In this document: piece after piece, positions 17,823 through 26,867 of the stretch
Layout of the letters: each line of letters opens with the position of its first letter
Numbering within the stretch: the first letter of the stretch is position 1
Assembly: GCF_026314945.1 (NCBI RefSeq)
Contig: NZ_CP111121.1
Coordinates: 3,162,001-3,226,000 of the forward strand
Reading direction: 5' to 3'
Source: Chryseobacterium fluminis
GTDB taxonomy: Bacteria > Bacteroidota > Bacteroidia > Flavobacteriales > Weeksellaceae
Length of the DNA: 64,000 nucleotides
Program-made: the position numbers and the translations under genes
Notes under the pieces: model-generated
Databases searched by the model: none
Seen by the model: only the letters and a program-made list of their open reading frames with translations
What the model was told of the DNA's origin: nothing

Positions 17823-18662
17823 ATGTCACCAATAATCACTCCATCTGAATTAAAAAACGGATCAACCGAAAATCTTATTATTCTTGATACAAGAGTAGGT
17901 AAGGATGGGTATCAGAATTATCTTAATAAGCACATTAAAGGGGCAAGATTTATAGATCTGGATAAAGATCTGGCTGATATCGGAGAAGATGCGGCTTTTG
18001 GAGGGAGGCATCCTCTTCCTGACATTGAAAAATTTGCAGTGACTCTTGCCGGTCTCGGAATTTCAGAAGATTCTCAGGTCGTTATTTATGATGATAAGAA
18101 TGGAGCCAATGCAGGAGCCAGGGCCTGGTGGATGTTGAAATCTTTTGGGCTGACGGACGTTCAGGTTCTGGATGGCGGATTTCAAAATGCAGAGCGGGAA
18201 AATCTGGAATTTTCAGCAGGAGAAGAAAGCTTTAAAAAAACGGAAATCATTAAAAGAGAAAACTGGCTTCTGCCTACTTCGACCCTGGAAGATGTTGAAA
18301 ATGAACTGATCAACACATCTGCAACGGTCATTGATGTGCGGGATGCATACCGCTATAATGGAGAATCTGAACCCATTGATCTGGTAGCAGGGCATATTCC
18401 CGGAGCCATTAATATTCCTTTTTCTGAAAACCTGGATGAAAACGGAAATTTCCTGAAGCCGGAAATTTTAAAAGAAAAATACACAGAACTTTTAAAAGAT
18501 AAATCTCAGCATTTAATCGTTCACTGCGGTTCCGGAGTGACCGCATGCCATAGTATTCTGGCTTTGTATTACGCCGGTTTTCCGATTCCCGATTTATATG
18601 TTGGCTCATGGAGTGAGTGGAGCAGGAGGGATGGAAAAGAAGTCGCGAAAGAAATTCAATAA
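17823..18662 (+). CDS. Sulfurtransferase with two rhodanese domains
   Basis: 279 residues, SseA/thiosulfate-sulfurtransferase type. The N-terminal inactive rhodanese domain (residues about 5-130) has RVGKDGYQNYLNKHIKGARF; the C-terminal active domain has VIDVRDAYRYNGESEPIDLV, AGHIPGAINIPF and the loop VHCGSGVTACHSI near residue 238, where CGSGVT carries the catalytic Cys. CGSGVT is the loop typical of mercaptopyruvate sulfurtransferases rather than CRKGVT of thiosulfate enzymes, so 3-mercaptopyruvate is the likelier donor (inference). It moves sulfur from the donor to an acceptor in the cytoplasm. Confidence 0.9.
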   Translation: MSPIITPSELKNGSTENLIILDTRVGKDGYQNYLNKHIKGARFIDLDKDLADIGEDAAFGGRHPLPDIEKFAVTLAGLGISEDSQVVIYDDKNGANAGARAWWMLKSFGLTDVQVLDGGFQNAERENLEFSAGEESFKKTEIIKRENWLLPTSTLEDVENELINTSATVIDVRDAYRYNGESEPIDLVAGHIPGAINIPFSENLDENGNFLKPEILKEKYTELLKDKSQHLIVHCGSGVTACHSILALYYAGFPIPDLYVGSWSEWSRRDGKEVAKEIQ

Positions 18663-18753
18663 GATATTCTGAACGACTAATTAATTAAAGCCTGGCTTAA
18701 AATTGAATTTCCTTAAATAAACTGAGCATTATTTATTACAAAGCAAAAATAAA

Positions 18754-18777
18754 AGGCTGTCAACATTCTGACAGCCT
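18754..18777. terminator. Bidirectional terminator
   Basis: A perfect 9-bp inverted repeat AGGCTGTCA / TGACAGCCT between the convergent rhodanese and SufT-like genes. Confidence 0.8.
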
Positions 18778-18797
18778 ATTTTATTTTAATACGGGTT

Positions 18798-19124
18798 TTA
18801 AAGCATTCCCAACTCAAATTTCGCTTCTTCACTCATCATATCCTTGTTCCAGCTCGGCTCAAAAGTAAGTTCCAGATCAACGCTTTTTACGTTTTCCACC
18901 TCTGCGACTTTATCTTTCACTTCCTGCGGAAGCGTTTCAGCAACGGGACAGTTCGGAGTCGTAAGGGTCATTATAATTTTAACGTCCGCATCATCGGAAA
19001 TCTGAACATCATAAACCAGACCCAATTCGTAGATGTCTACCGGAATTTCAGGGTCATAAACGGTTTTTAGTACACTGATGATTTCTTCACCAATGTCAGC
19101 AATCTGATCGTCTGTAAATTTCAT
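18798..19124 (-). CDS. SufT-like MIP18/DUF59 iron-sulfur assembly protein
   Basis: 108 residues. Single MIP18 domain with YDPEIPVDIYELGLVYD (near residue 22) and TLTTPNCPVAETLP holding the conserved Cys (near residue 59). This family helps mature iron-sulfur proteins. It begins 8 bases after the exonuclease gene ends and probably shares its transcript. It is 30 kb from the suf operon in this window, although in some Bacteroidota a homologue sits in that operon. Confidence 0.85.
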   Translation of the reverse strand: MKFTDDQIADIGEEIISVLKTVYDPEIPVDIYELGLVYDVQISDDADVKIIMTLTTPNCPVAETLPQEVKDKVAEVENVKSVDLELTFEPSWNKDMMSEEAKFELGML

Positions 19125-19132
19125 TTTTTAAT

Positions 19133-19831
19133 CTAATTGATGTACCTTTTCAACAAATCTTCCTGACGCATCCGCCGGAATATATTTGCCAAAGTTAACA
19201 CATCTTTTTCACAATAGTCGACTATTCTCTGCAAGTCTTTCTCTATGTAGTAAATTGATGAAACCAGTGAGCCGTCAATATCATCCTTTGGAGTCGGGAT
19301 TCCGAAAACATGAGCTAATAATTCAAGAGATACAAAGCTTTTGTAATCCCCGAATTTCCAGAGCTCCATTGTATCAAGATGAGGAATTTCCCACGGTTTT
19401 TTGCCAAACATCTGAAATGGTACAGGAGGCTGTATCCCGTTAATCAGGAATCTTCTGGCAATCCACGGAAAGTCGAATTCTTTACCGTTATGAGCACACA
19501 GAATGACCTCTCTCAGTCTGGGACTGTTAAAAATTTCTCCAAATTCAAGCAGCATCTTTTTTTCATCGTGATCCGCAAAGCTTTTGATCTTCAGAGTGTC
19601 ATTCTTTTCGATCATCCCAATGGTAATACAGATTATTTTCCCGAATTCAGCCATAATTCCGGCTCTTTCGGGATAGAATTCTTCAGCGGAAACCTCTTCT
19701 TTTCGCTGAAATCTCGTTTTTTTTTCCCAGAGTTTCTGTTCGGTTTCGGGCAGTTCATGCCAGTTTCCTGTTCCTGGGACCGTTTCTATATCAAGGAATA
19801 AAACTCTTTCTAATGGAATATGTTGTATCAT
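19133..19831 (-). CDS. 3'-5' exonuclease (DnaQ/PolB-like)
   Basis: 232 residues. All three exonuclease motifs are visible: FLDIETVPG (Exo I, Asp and Glu near residues 14-16), CAHNGKEFDFPWIARR (Exo II, near 112-127) and YCEKDVLTLANIFRR (Exo III with YxxxD, near 207-221). This matches the stand-alone predicted exonucleases related to the proofreading domain of family B polymerases. The substrate is not known. It is the first gene of the pair with the SufT-like gene. Confidence 0.85.
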   Translation of the reverse strand: MIQHIPLERVLFLDIETVPGTGNWHELPETEQKLWEKKTRFQRKEEVSAEEFYPERAGIMAEFGKIICITIGMIEKNDTLKIKSFADHDEKKMLLEFGEIFNSPRLREVILCAHNGKEFDFPWIARRFLINGIQPPVPFQMFGKKPWEIPHLDTMELWKFGDYKSFVSLELLAHVFGIPTPKDDIDGSLVSSIYYIEKDLQRIVDYCEKDVLTLANIFRRMRQEDLLKRYIN

Positions 19832-19915
19832 TTGTTTCTTACTTATCTATAATTAATCTGGATGAATGGCTTTTTAGCACAGACCAGTGGTTACAGGCGT
19901 ACTGTGAGATCGACC

Positions 19916-20263
19916 TTATCCTACCTGCATTCCATTTTTTGTAGGCAGCGATGTTGTTAAAAGCGTAATATCTTTTGGATCCTCACCATATACTCCCAAA
20001 ACCAGGCATTCGCTGAAAAAATTAGCAATCTGCTTTTTAGGAAAATTAACGACAGCCAGAATTTGCCGGCCAACTAAATCTTCTTTTGCATATAAAGAAG
20101 TGATCTGTGCAGAAGATTTTTTAACGCCCAGATCTCCGAAATCAATTTCCAGCTGATAAGATGGATTTCTCGCTTTTTCAAAATCGGTAGCGGCGACTAT
20201 TGTTCCGGTTCTGATGTCCAGTTTTTCAAAATCTGCCCAGGTAATCTCGGGTTTTGTGGTCAT
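19916..20263 (-). CDS. csaA: CsaA-like tRNA-binding-domain protein
   Basis: 115 residues, matching the CsaA length. One OB-fold EMAP/tRNA-binding domain with FEKLDIRTGTIVAATDFEKA (near residue 12), SSAQITSLYAKEDLVGRQIL and VVNFPKKQIANFFSECLVLG. B. subtilis CsaA has secretion-chaperone activity; the domain fold binds RNA, and its role here is not settled. Its ATG overlaps the upstream stop as ATGA, showing translational coupling to the HExxH gene. Confidence 0.88.
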   Translation of the reverse strand: MTTKPEITWADFEKLDIRTGTIVAATDFEKARNPSYQLEIDFGDLGVKKSSAQITSLYAKEDLVGRQILAVVNFPKKQIANFFSECLVLGVYGEDPKDITLLTTSLPTKNGMQVG

Positions 20264-20769
20264 GCTATGGTATTGATTAATTGTTCAACTTCTTTTTTTC
20301 GGTCGGCATATTTTTGTTGAAGATCGGAGTTTTCACCCATTCTTTTATAATATTCCAGCGCTTTATTTCCAAAAAACTTCTTGTGAAAATCTGAAACCTC
20401 TGGAATCTGCGGAAAAACTTTATGAAAAAGCATTTCGTAATAGGCCTGAAATTCCCGTTCGTTTTTATCTGCTACTGTATTTCCCGGCGCTTTCTGTCTT
20501 ACATGAAGCATTTCGTGTGCCAGCATATTTAAAACCAGATTCAGATCAAAATCGAATAAATTTTTTGGAATCATTACTTTTTGAGGCTTTCCCAGCTCTC
20601 CTTCTGCAGTAAGCAGCATAGAATGTGGGGAAAGCTCCTCCCGGAAACCAAAACCCGCAAAGTTCTCATGCACTAGGTTAAATGAGCTGATTAAATAGTT
20701 AGCCGCGTCCAAAATTTGGTCATGTTTCTTATAAGCGTCAATATGGAAATTAATAGGGTCGAAATTCAT
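20260..20769 (-). CDS. Putative metal-dependent peptidase-like protein (HExxH)
   Basis: 169 residues, no signal peptide, so probably cytoplasmic. The helix NMLAHEMLHVRQ near residue 82 has the HExxH zinc motif, followed by a Glu-rich EREFQAYYEMLF (near residue 104) that could supply the third ligand. The protein is too short for a standard secreted metalloprotease, and I cannot name the family. It overlaps csaA by 4 bases. Confidence 0.65.
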   Translation of the reverse strand: MNFDPINFHIDAYKKHDQILDAANYLISSFNLVHENFAGFGFREELSPHSMLLTAEGELGKPQKVMIPKNLFDFDLNLVLNMLAHEMLHVRQKAPGNTVADKNEREFQAYYEMLFHKVFPQIPEVSDFHKKFFGNKALEYYKRMGENSDLQQKYADRKKEVEQLINTIA

Positions 20770-20966
20770 CAGAAATACGTTTTAACAAATGTATTAAAAT
20801 AATGAAAAACCGGGGAAGCATAACTAAAGGAATTTTTTACTGTTTAAAATCAATGAGTTGCGGTTTTTCTTTGTTTTTTCTTGAAATGTTACGCAAGATT
20901 CCGGAAAAATGGGATTTATATAAATGAGCGCTCAAAATAATTAATGTTTAATGAAAATTTTAAGTA

Positions 20967-21538
20967 ATGAAGAGAAAATTAATTTTTAAAGCCTGTATGG
21001 CTGTTTTGATCGTATTCACAGGACTTTCTATGATCTCTTGTCAGGATGATTATGAGCCGGTGCCTGTTACATCAGATGATATTCCAGGAAGCTATAAAGC
21101 CAAACTGATAACGACACAGGGAAATAAAAAAACGGAGGAAATTACTGGTTTTGAAGCAAAAAAGGATACCATTAATTTGATGATTTTCAGATTGAAAGAA
21201 TTGTAAAAACCGTAATTACAGATCCTGTAAAAGCAGAGGCGGCCATTGCAGCAATAGGAAAAGTGAAATATAATCTTAATTATACTTCAAAAATTGATAC
21301 CCAAAATAATGTTGTGGAACTTACATTTGCGCCGAAAGTACTGGAATTAACAATTCCTGTAGACGGAACAAATAAAAGTACGAAAGTAACATTTAAAGAT
21401 AATCAGAAAGGATTTTATGTCGGACAGGACTGGTCGTTAAGATTCGGTTTAATTGCAGAGAAAATAGAAGTTGACGGTGTACAGGTAACGCCTTATGAGG
21501 TGATTAAGTATGACTTTCCATACTGTCTGAAAAAGTAA
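20967..21538 (+). pseudogene. Bacteroidota lipoprotein (possibly DUF4840-like), frameshifted
   Basis: The frame from 20967 gives a lipoprotein signal (lipobox MISC, Cys at residue 25) and DDIPGSYKAKLITTQGNKK, then stops at 21206. The rest, from QIERIVKTVITDPVKAEAAI to YDFPYCLKK, is one frame over and ends at 21538. Adding one T to the three-T run at 21176-21178 gives INFDDFQIERIV and joins the halves into 190 residues. The repeat of small beta strands resembles the lipocalin-like DUF4840 lipoproteins, with low certainty. Either a true one-base deletion or a read error. Confidence 0.65.
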
Positions 21539-21565
21539 AATAATTAGTTTATTATGCGAAATAGG

Positions 21566-21595
21566 TTGTGCTTGATAAGACACAATCTATTTTTG
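21566..21595 (+). promoter_or_regulatory. Promoter of the ECF sigma factor operon
   Basis: TTG at 21566-21568, 19 bases, then the exact -7 box TATTTTTG at 21588-21595. The ATG is 45 bases downstream. Both elements and the spacing fit the Bacteroidota housekeeping consensus. Confidence 0.6.
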
Positions 21596-21639
21596 CATCA
21601 ATTTTTAAAGATTGATCATCAGGTGGTCTTGCAGAATGT

Positions 21640-22203
21640 ATGGAGGAAACTAAAGAACAGGATTTGGCGAAACGGCTTCTTTCGAAAGAAGAGTCTGCCT
21701 GGAAGGAGCTTTTTGGAGCTTATTCCGGAACGCTTACCTATGTATGCTCCAGATATATCGTCAGTAAGGATGATGTACATGATGTCCTGCAGAACAGTTT
21801 TATAAAAATGTTCCGTTCGATCGAATCATTCGAATACAGGGGTAGCGGCTCATTGAAAGCATGGATTACCCGTATTGTTGTTAATGAATCTTTGAAGCAC
21901 ATCAGGCAAAATCCTGATTTTAAAATGGTGACAGACTTCGAAATTCCTGATGTTCCTGATGAAGAAGAACCGGACCTGAATGAAATTTCTCAGGCAGCAA
22001 TTATGAAAATGATCAGGGCTCTGCCGGATGGGTACAGGACTGTTTTTAACCTGTACGTCTTCGAAAATAAGAGCCATAAAGAGATCGCAGTGCTTTTGGG
22101 AATTGCAGAGAATTCTTCAGCATCACAGTTTCATAGGGCAAAAGCGATGCTTGCTCAGAAAATAAAAGAATATAAAATGTTAAAAACTGCGCACTATGAA
22201 TAA
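21640..22203 (+). CDS. ECF sigma factor (RNA polymerase sigma-70 family)
   Basis: 187 residues. Region 2 (residues about 20-85) includes VSKDDVHDVLQNSFIKMFRS and FEYRGSGSLKAWITRIVVNE; region 4 (about 125-180) has MIRALPDGYRTVFNLYVFEN and SHKEIAVLLGIAENSSASQF, a helix-turn-helix for the -35 element. It redirects RNA polymerase to a small gene set. The stop overlaps the start of the next gene by 8 bases, so the next product is its likely partner. It has its own promoter at 21566. Confidence 0.92.
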   Translation: MEETKEQDLAKRLLSKEESAWKELFGAYSGTLTYVCSRYIVSKDDVHDVLQNSFIKMFRSIESFEYRGSGSLKAWITRIVVNESLKHIRQNPDFKMVTDFEIPDVPDEEEPDLNEISQAAIMKMIRALPDGYRTVFNLYVFENKSHKEIAVLLGIAENSSASQFHRAKAMLAQKIKEYKMLKTAHYE

Positions 22204-23572
22204 TGACTGGTTAGATGATCTGCGCATGAAAATGGAAGATCATGCAGAGGAAGTTCCGGAAGGGTTGTGGGACGATATTGAAGATGAGTTGTTTCGTGAT
22301 GAAGACGGAATTCAGGCGGTTGTTCCGGCTACGGAAGACAATACGGTTAAATCGAATGGGGAAGAAGAGTCTGCTGTTTTTAAACTGAAACCTTTATACC
22401 GTGCTGCTGGAGCAGCAGCTGCCATTGCTTTATTTTTTGTGGTGGGGAATCGCATCTCTGATTATTTTACAGGAAATGCTTCTTCAGAACGTGTGATAAA
22501 AGCAGATAAAAAAGATGTATTTCAATCCATTGAAAATCAGGGTGATTTAATAGCAGATGAGCAGTATTCAACATCTGGTTTATCCGAGAAGGCCAAAATG
22601 CCGGAAGTGGTAAAATATCAAAATAATCGCACAGACATTTTTGAAAAAATCTTCCATATAGAAAATAAAAAAGAAATTGATATACAATCAATGATAGTTG
22701 AAAATGAAAAGATGAGTTCACTGGATGAAAATGAAGATACTCCACAAAAGCAGAATGAGGTCATTGAGAATAAAATTTCTGATGTGAAAGATGATTTTGC
22801 AGAACTTATTTCCAATAATGGAATAAAAAATGAAATTCCAGGACCGGCGAAAATAAAAAAGCAGGCATCCCGGAAATTATGGATGTTAAGCATGCTCGCC
22901 GGAAATGCAGCTTCTTCTGCCGATCAAATTCCGGGTTATGCTACAATAAGCGGTGCTCCGATAAAAGCGGATGACATCTATCAGAGTTCCGGTACCGAGG
23001 TAAATCCTCTGGTCGCCGTTTTGGTCGCCAATCAGGATCAGAATGTAGATGCCAGGTTTGTTCATAAAATGCCTTTTACGGTGGGAGCTTCTGTATATCA
23101 CAGCTTAGGAAAAAATGGAAAATGGGGAATCGGTACCGGTGTTAATTATACCAAGCTTTCTTCAGAAGTCCGTTCAGGAAGCCAGGCAAATTTTATTAAA
23201 AGTGAACAGACGCTCCATTATATCGGAATACCGGTACAGGTAAATTATAACGTAATCCAAAAAGGAAAGTTAACAGGGTATGTTACAGTCGGGGCGATGA
23301 TTGAAAAAGCAGTGGCTGCCAACCTTAAGACCCAATATGTTGTCAATGAAGAAGTGAAAGATAATACAACCGGGAAAACAGACCAGAAACCCTTTCAGCT
23401 TTCTGTAAACTCTGCGGTTGGAGTACAGTATAAAATTGTGAATAAAATCGGGCTGTACGCAGAACCCGGCGTAGGTTACCATTTTAAAGATAACAGTACG
23501 CTGAATACCATTTATAAGGAAAAACCTTTAAACTTTAATATAAAATTCGGAATCAGAGTATTGATCGAATAA
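22196..23572 (+). CDS. Anti-sigma-like N-terminus fused to an outer-membrane-type beta-barrel
   Basis: 458 residues. Residues 1-65 are an acidic cytoplasmic-like segment (WLDDLRMKMEDHAEEVPEGL...WDDIEDEL) of the kind that binds ECF sigma factors. One membrane helix follows at about 69-86 (AAGAAAAIALFFVV). A charged, low-complexity linker runs to about 290. The rest is strand-rich with alternating aromatic and Gly residues (PFTVGASVYHSLGKNGKWGI, VNYNVIQKGKLTGYVTVGA) like PorT-type barrels, ending FNIKFGIRVLIE. The 8-base overlap with the sigma gene supports partnership. Such sigma-linked proteins occur in Bacteroidota; whether one chain spans both membranes is not shown. Confidence 0.75.
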   Translation: MNNDWLDDLRMKMEDHAEEVPEGLWDDIEDELFRDEDGIQAVVPATEDNTVKSNGEEESAVFKLKPLYRAAGAAAAIALFFVVGNRISDYFTGNASSERVIKADKKDVFQSIENQGDLIADEQYSTSGLSEKAKMPEVVKYQNNRTDIFEKIFHIENKKEIDIQSMIVENEKMSSLDENEDTPQKQNEVIENKISDVKDDFAELISNNGIKNEIPGPAKIKKQASRKLWMLSMLAGNAASSADQIPGYATISGAPIKADDIYQSSGTEVNPLVAVLVANQDQNVDARFVHKMPFTVGASVYHSLGKNGKWGIGTGVNYTKLSSEVRSGSQANFIKSEQTLHYIGIPVQVNYNVIQKGKLTGYVTVGAMIEKAVAANLKTQYVVNEEVKDNTTGKTDQKPFQLSVNSAVGVQYKIVNKIGLYAEPGVGYHFKDNSTLNTIYKEKPLNFNIKFGIRVLIE

Positions 23573-23700
23573 CCGGATGATCAACGGAATTAAAAGAATA
23601 TGTAAGGCTTATGGGGTATGTATGAGCTTCAGGAGCATATTTTTTATTTTCTGGTGAAAAGGTAAAAACAGTCGCTAAATCAACCATTAAATATTACCAT

Positions 23701-24663
23701 ATGAAAACAAAACTCATTTTTTTGACGGCCCTGCTGTCTGGCTTTTTTACCTTAAAGGCACAATGTAATCCAGCGATTACAAGTCCACGGTTAGGAACCA
23801 TGTTTCCTGATAAAGTTGTTTTTTGTAACAGCGAATCGGAGACATTATCCACCACGCAGGCATTTGACACCTATCAGTGGTACAAACAGGAATGGGACTG
23901 GCAGACGCCGAATAATAATCCGTGGGTGGCCATTCCCGGAGCAACTTCTCAGAATCTGACGATTGACGGTACAAACGACATGCTGTATTATTTTAAAGTG
24001 GCAGTTACCCAGAATGACTGTAATGCGGAAAGTCCGGAAATTCTTGCAGACGGTTATGCCTACGGTCTTCCGGCCATGATGACTACGCTTGCTCCCGGGA
24101 CGTATGAGCAGACCGATGCTGATACCTACAATGTGTGTGAAGGGGCTACGGTGAGGTTTGAAAATATTTATCCCACAGTATACGGCGTTCATACCTGGTA
24201 TAAATGTACACCCGGCAATATTCCTCCGGTTCCCGGAGATCCTTGCATCATCGGAGGGGCCACAGGAGATTCTTACGATGCGACAACCTCAGGATATTAT
24301 GGCTTTTATGCCTGTACCGAATATTGTCCTGACCAGTGCGAGTTTCTGGGAATGGGCAGTTTCGTACAGCTAAATTTCGGAAACTTCCCGTTCTGTACTT
24401 TGGGAACCGGCGAAACGCAAACAAAAGAAGGCAATTTAAAACTCTATCCGAATCCCACGACTCAGCTTCTGTATGTAGGCAAAGAATCGGATAAAAATTA
24501 TCAGATTTCCATTATTGATATGTCCGGAAAATTGATTATGCAAAAGTCTGATCATCAATATGATAAAGCGATAGATGTAAGTCAGCTGGTTCCCGGAAAT
24601 TATATGATAGTCTCCAAAAGTTCTGGTGGCAAAATGTATAAAAATAAATTCATCAAGAAATAA
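23701..24663 (+). CDS. T9SS-secreted Ig-like protein
   Basis: 320 residues. Signal peptide MKTKLIFLTALLSGFFTLKAQ. Residues about 25-235 are Cys-containing Ig/PKD-like beta modules (FDTYQWYKQEWDWQTPNN, GATSQNLTIDG, VHTWYKCTPGN). The C-terminus (GNLKLYPNPTTQLLYVGK, IIDMSGKLIM, LVPGNYMIVSKSSG) is a T9SS type A sorting domain, about residues 245-320. It follows the sigma/barrel gene by 128 bases and might be a target of that sigma factor; this is inference only. A strong terminator follows. Confidence 0.85.
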   Translation: MKTKLIFLTALLSGFFTLKAQCNPAITSPRLGTMFPDKVVFCNSESETLSTTQAFDTYQWYKQEWDWQTPNNNPWVAIPGATSQNLTIDGTNDMLYYFKVAVTQNDCNAESPEILADGYAYGLPAMMTTLAPGTYEQTDADTYNVCEGATVRFENIYPTVYGVHTWYKCTPGNIPPVPGDPCIIGGATGDSYDATTSGYYGFYACTEYCPDQCEFLGMGSFVQLNFGNFPFCTLGTGETQTKEGNLKLYPNPTTQLLYVGKESDKNYQISIIDMSGKLIMQKSDHQYDKAIDVSQLVPGNYMIVSKSSGGKMYKNKFIKK

Positions 24664-24711
24664 TACGAAAATAGATCCTAAGTTATTTAGTTTTTCAATC
24701 TTTATCTGATC

Positions 24712-24738
24712 GGCGCAAACGAAGTTTGCGCCTTTTTT
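24712..24738 (+). terminator. Strong intrinsic terminator
   Basis: GGCGCAAAC, GAA loop, GTTTGCGCC, then six T. Confidence 0.9.
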
Positions 24739-24810
24739 ATGTGACAAAATTCTTAAAATTCATGTTTTTAAAATAGTTTTTTATGAAATATTATACATTG
24801 TAAATCAGCA

Positions 24811-24840
24811 TTTTGTAGAAAAAAATATTAATTATTTTTA
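24811..24840 (+). promoter_or_regulatory. Probable promoter of the ComM-type gene
   Basis: TTTTG at 24811-24815, 17 bases, then TATTTTTA (7 of 8 to TAnnTTTG) at 24833-24840; the ATG is 16 bases further on. Confidence 0.4.
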
Positions 24841-24855
24841 CGCCAAAACACGATC

Positions 24856-26391
24856 ATGCTGATTAAAATTTACGGAAGTGCCATATTTGGAGTATCGGCC
24901 CAGACGATTACCATTGAAGTTAATGTAGATACCGGAGGCATAGGCTATCACCTTGTAGGTCTTGCAGATAATGCGATTAAGGAAAGCAGTTACAGGATTT
25001 CTGCAGCACTTAAAAATGTAGGGTATAAAATCCCCGGGAAGAAGATCACTATTAATATGGCGCCTGCCGATCTCCGGAAAGAAGGAGCTGCCTATGATCT
25101 GAGTATTGCCATTGGAATCCTGGCAGCTTCGGATCAGATTCTGGCTGAAAATATCCAGGATTATATTATTATGGGTGAGCTGTCTTTAGACGGAACCCTT
25201 CAGCCGATAAAAGGGGTCCTGCCTATTGCAATCCAGGCCAGGGAAGAAGGGTTTAAAGGAATTATCCTTCCCAGACAAAATACACGGGAAGCCGCTATAG
25301 TCAATAATATAGACGTATATGGCGTGGAAAATATTAAAGAAGTAATCGACTTTTTTAACGAAGGAAAGCCTCTTGAGAAATTTGTCATTGATACCCGTAA
25401 AGAATTTCAGGAGAAAATTAATGATTTTCCATTTGATTTTTCCGAAGTTAAAGGGCAGGAAACTGCTAAAAGAGCAATGGAAGTCGCTGCGGCGGGTGGC
25501 CATAATATTATATTAATAGGTCCGCCCGGCAGTGGAAAAACAATGCTCGCCAAAAGAGTTCCGAGCATCCTGCCTCCATTGACGCTAAAAGAGGCACTGG
25601 AAACGACAAAAATACATTCTGTAGCAGGAAAAATGGGTCTTGAAACAGCACTCATGACTACGCGTCCCTACAGGGCACCCCATCATACGATATCGGATGT
25701 AGCACTGGTGGGAGGCGGCAGCTATCCTCAGCCCGGAGAAATTTCATTAGCCCATAACGGAGTTTTGTTTTTAGATGAAATGCCGGAGTTTAAAAGAACA
25801 GTACTTGAAGTAATGCGGCAGCCCTTAGAAGATCGCGAAGTGACTATTTCGAGAGCTAAATTTACGGTAAACTATCCGTCAAGTTTTATGCTGGTGGCTT
25901 CTATGAATCCCAGTCCAAGCGGATATTTTCCGGATGATCCCAATAATACGTCATCGGTTTTTGAAATGCAGCGGTATATGAATAAACTTTCAGGGCCTCT
26001 GCTTGATCGTATTGATATCCACGTTGAGGTTCAGAAAGTTGAATTTGAGCAGCTGGCAGAAAAAAGGAAGGGTGAGAAAAGTGAAGAGATCAGAAAACGT
26101 GTTTTAATAGCCAGGGAAATCCAGAACAACCGTTATAAAGATTTAAAAATCAGCTACAATGCTCAAATAGGGTCAAAGGAATTGGAAAAGTTTTGTCAGT
26201 TGGACAGCACTTCATTTAACCTCATCAAATTAGCGATGGAGAAACTTAATCTTTCTGCCAGAGCCTATGACAGGATCCTGAAGGTATCCCGTACCATTGC
26301 GGATCTTGAGCAGTCCGAAAATATCCTGCCGCAGCATGTATCCGAAGCCATACAGTACCGGAGCTTAGACCGTGAATTCTGGAATGTATAA
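24856..26391 (+). CDS. comM: ComM/YifB-family Mg-chelatase-like AAA ATPase
   Basis: 511 residues, normal for the family. The N-terminal ChlI-like domain has AQTITIEVNVDTGGIGYHLV. The AAA domain has Walker A IGPPGSGKTMLAKR (near residue 221), Walker B LFLDEMPEFKR (near 306), and Arg-finger-type SGPLLDRIDIHVEV (near 380). A Mg-chelatase C-terminal domain follows (LNLSARAYDRILKVSRTIADL). ComM is a hexameric helicase that promotes branch migration in natural transformation of Gram-negative bacteria. dprA, another transformation gene, is 20 kb away. Confidence 0.93.
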   Translation: MLIKIYGSAIFGVSAQTITIEVNVDTGGIGYHLVGLADNAIKESSYRISAALKNVGYKIPGKKITINMAPADLRKEGAAYDLSIAIGILAASDQILAENIQDYIIMGELSLDGTLQPIKGVLPIAIQAREEGFKGIILPRQNTREAAIVNNIDVYGVENIKEVIDFFNEGKPLEKFVIDTRKEFQEKINDFPFDFSEVKGQETAKRAMEVAAAGGHNIILIGPPGSGKTMLAKRVPSILPPLTLKEALETTKIHSVAGKMGLETALMTTRPYRAPHHTISDVALVGGGSYPQPGEISLAHNGVLFLDEMPEFKRTVLEVMRQPLEDREVTISRAKFTVNYPSSFMLVASMNPSPSGYFPDDPNNTSSVFEMQRYMNKLSGPLLDRIDIHVEVQKVEFEQLAEKRKGEKSEEIRKRVLIAREIQNNRYKDLKISYNAQIGSKELEKFCQLDSTSFNLIKLAMEKLNLSARAYDRILKVSRTIADLEQSENILPQHVSEAIQYRSLDREFWNV

Positions 26392-26551
26392 ACTTGTAGT
26401 GACCAATAAGAAATTCAATGATCAGTCGGTGATTCAATATTTACCGGATCAGTTCTTTATTTAAAAATAATACGTCAAGTTTTGTCGCTGTGTATGTTGA
26501 CGTTTGTAAGATAAAGCTAATACGTATTTAATAGAAAATAAAAACAAATCA

Positions 26552-26857
26552 ATGAATACTACAGATATAAAAGAGTCCGTGCGTTTACTAAGTAAAAATT
26601 TTGCAGCCAATGAAAGTATTGTCGTTAATCTTGATTCAGCTGGTACTGGGGATGATTTCGGAACTTTAATGATTAAAAATAACACCGGACTATCGGCGCA
26701 GTTTTTATGGCAAAAGAATATAAGTTACACCTCCAAAGGTTACTTTAAAGAGATAAAAAATGACCTGGGCGCTTCTGTTGCTCACCACGATGGTATTATT
26801 GCCATAACCAACGGTGGAGTAGAGCAATATCTGGAAGCAGATCTAACGGAGTCATGA
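26552..26857 (+). CDS. Hypothetical protein
   Basis: 101 residues, no signal peptide or membrane helix. It begins MNTTDIKESVRLLSKNFAAN and contains GTGDDFGTLMIKNNTGL and GVEQYLEADLTES. It looks like a small cytoplasmic alpha/beta protein. I do not recognise the family. It ends 10 bases before the convergent stop of the TonB-like gene. Confidence 0.5.
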   Translation: MNTTDIKESVRLLSKNFAANESIVVNLDSAGTGDDFGTLMIKNNTGLSAQFLWQKNISYTSKGYFKEIKNDLGASVAHHDGIIAITNGGVEQYLEADLTES

Positions 26858-26867
26858 TGTTTGGCGA

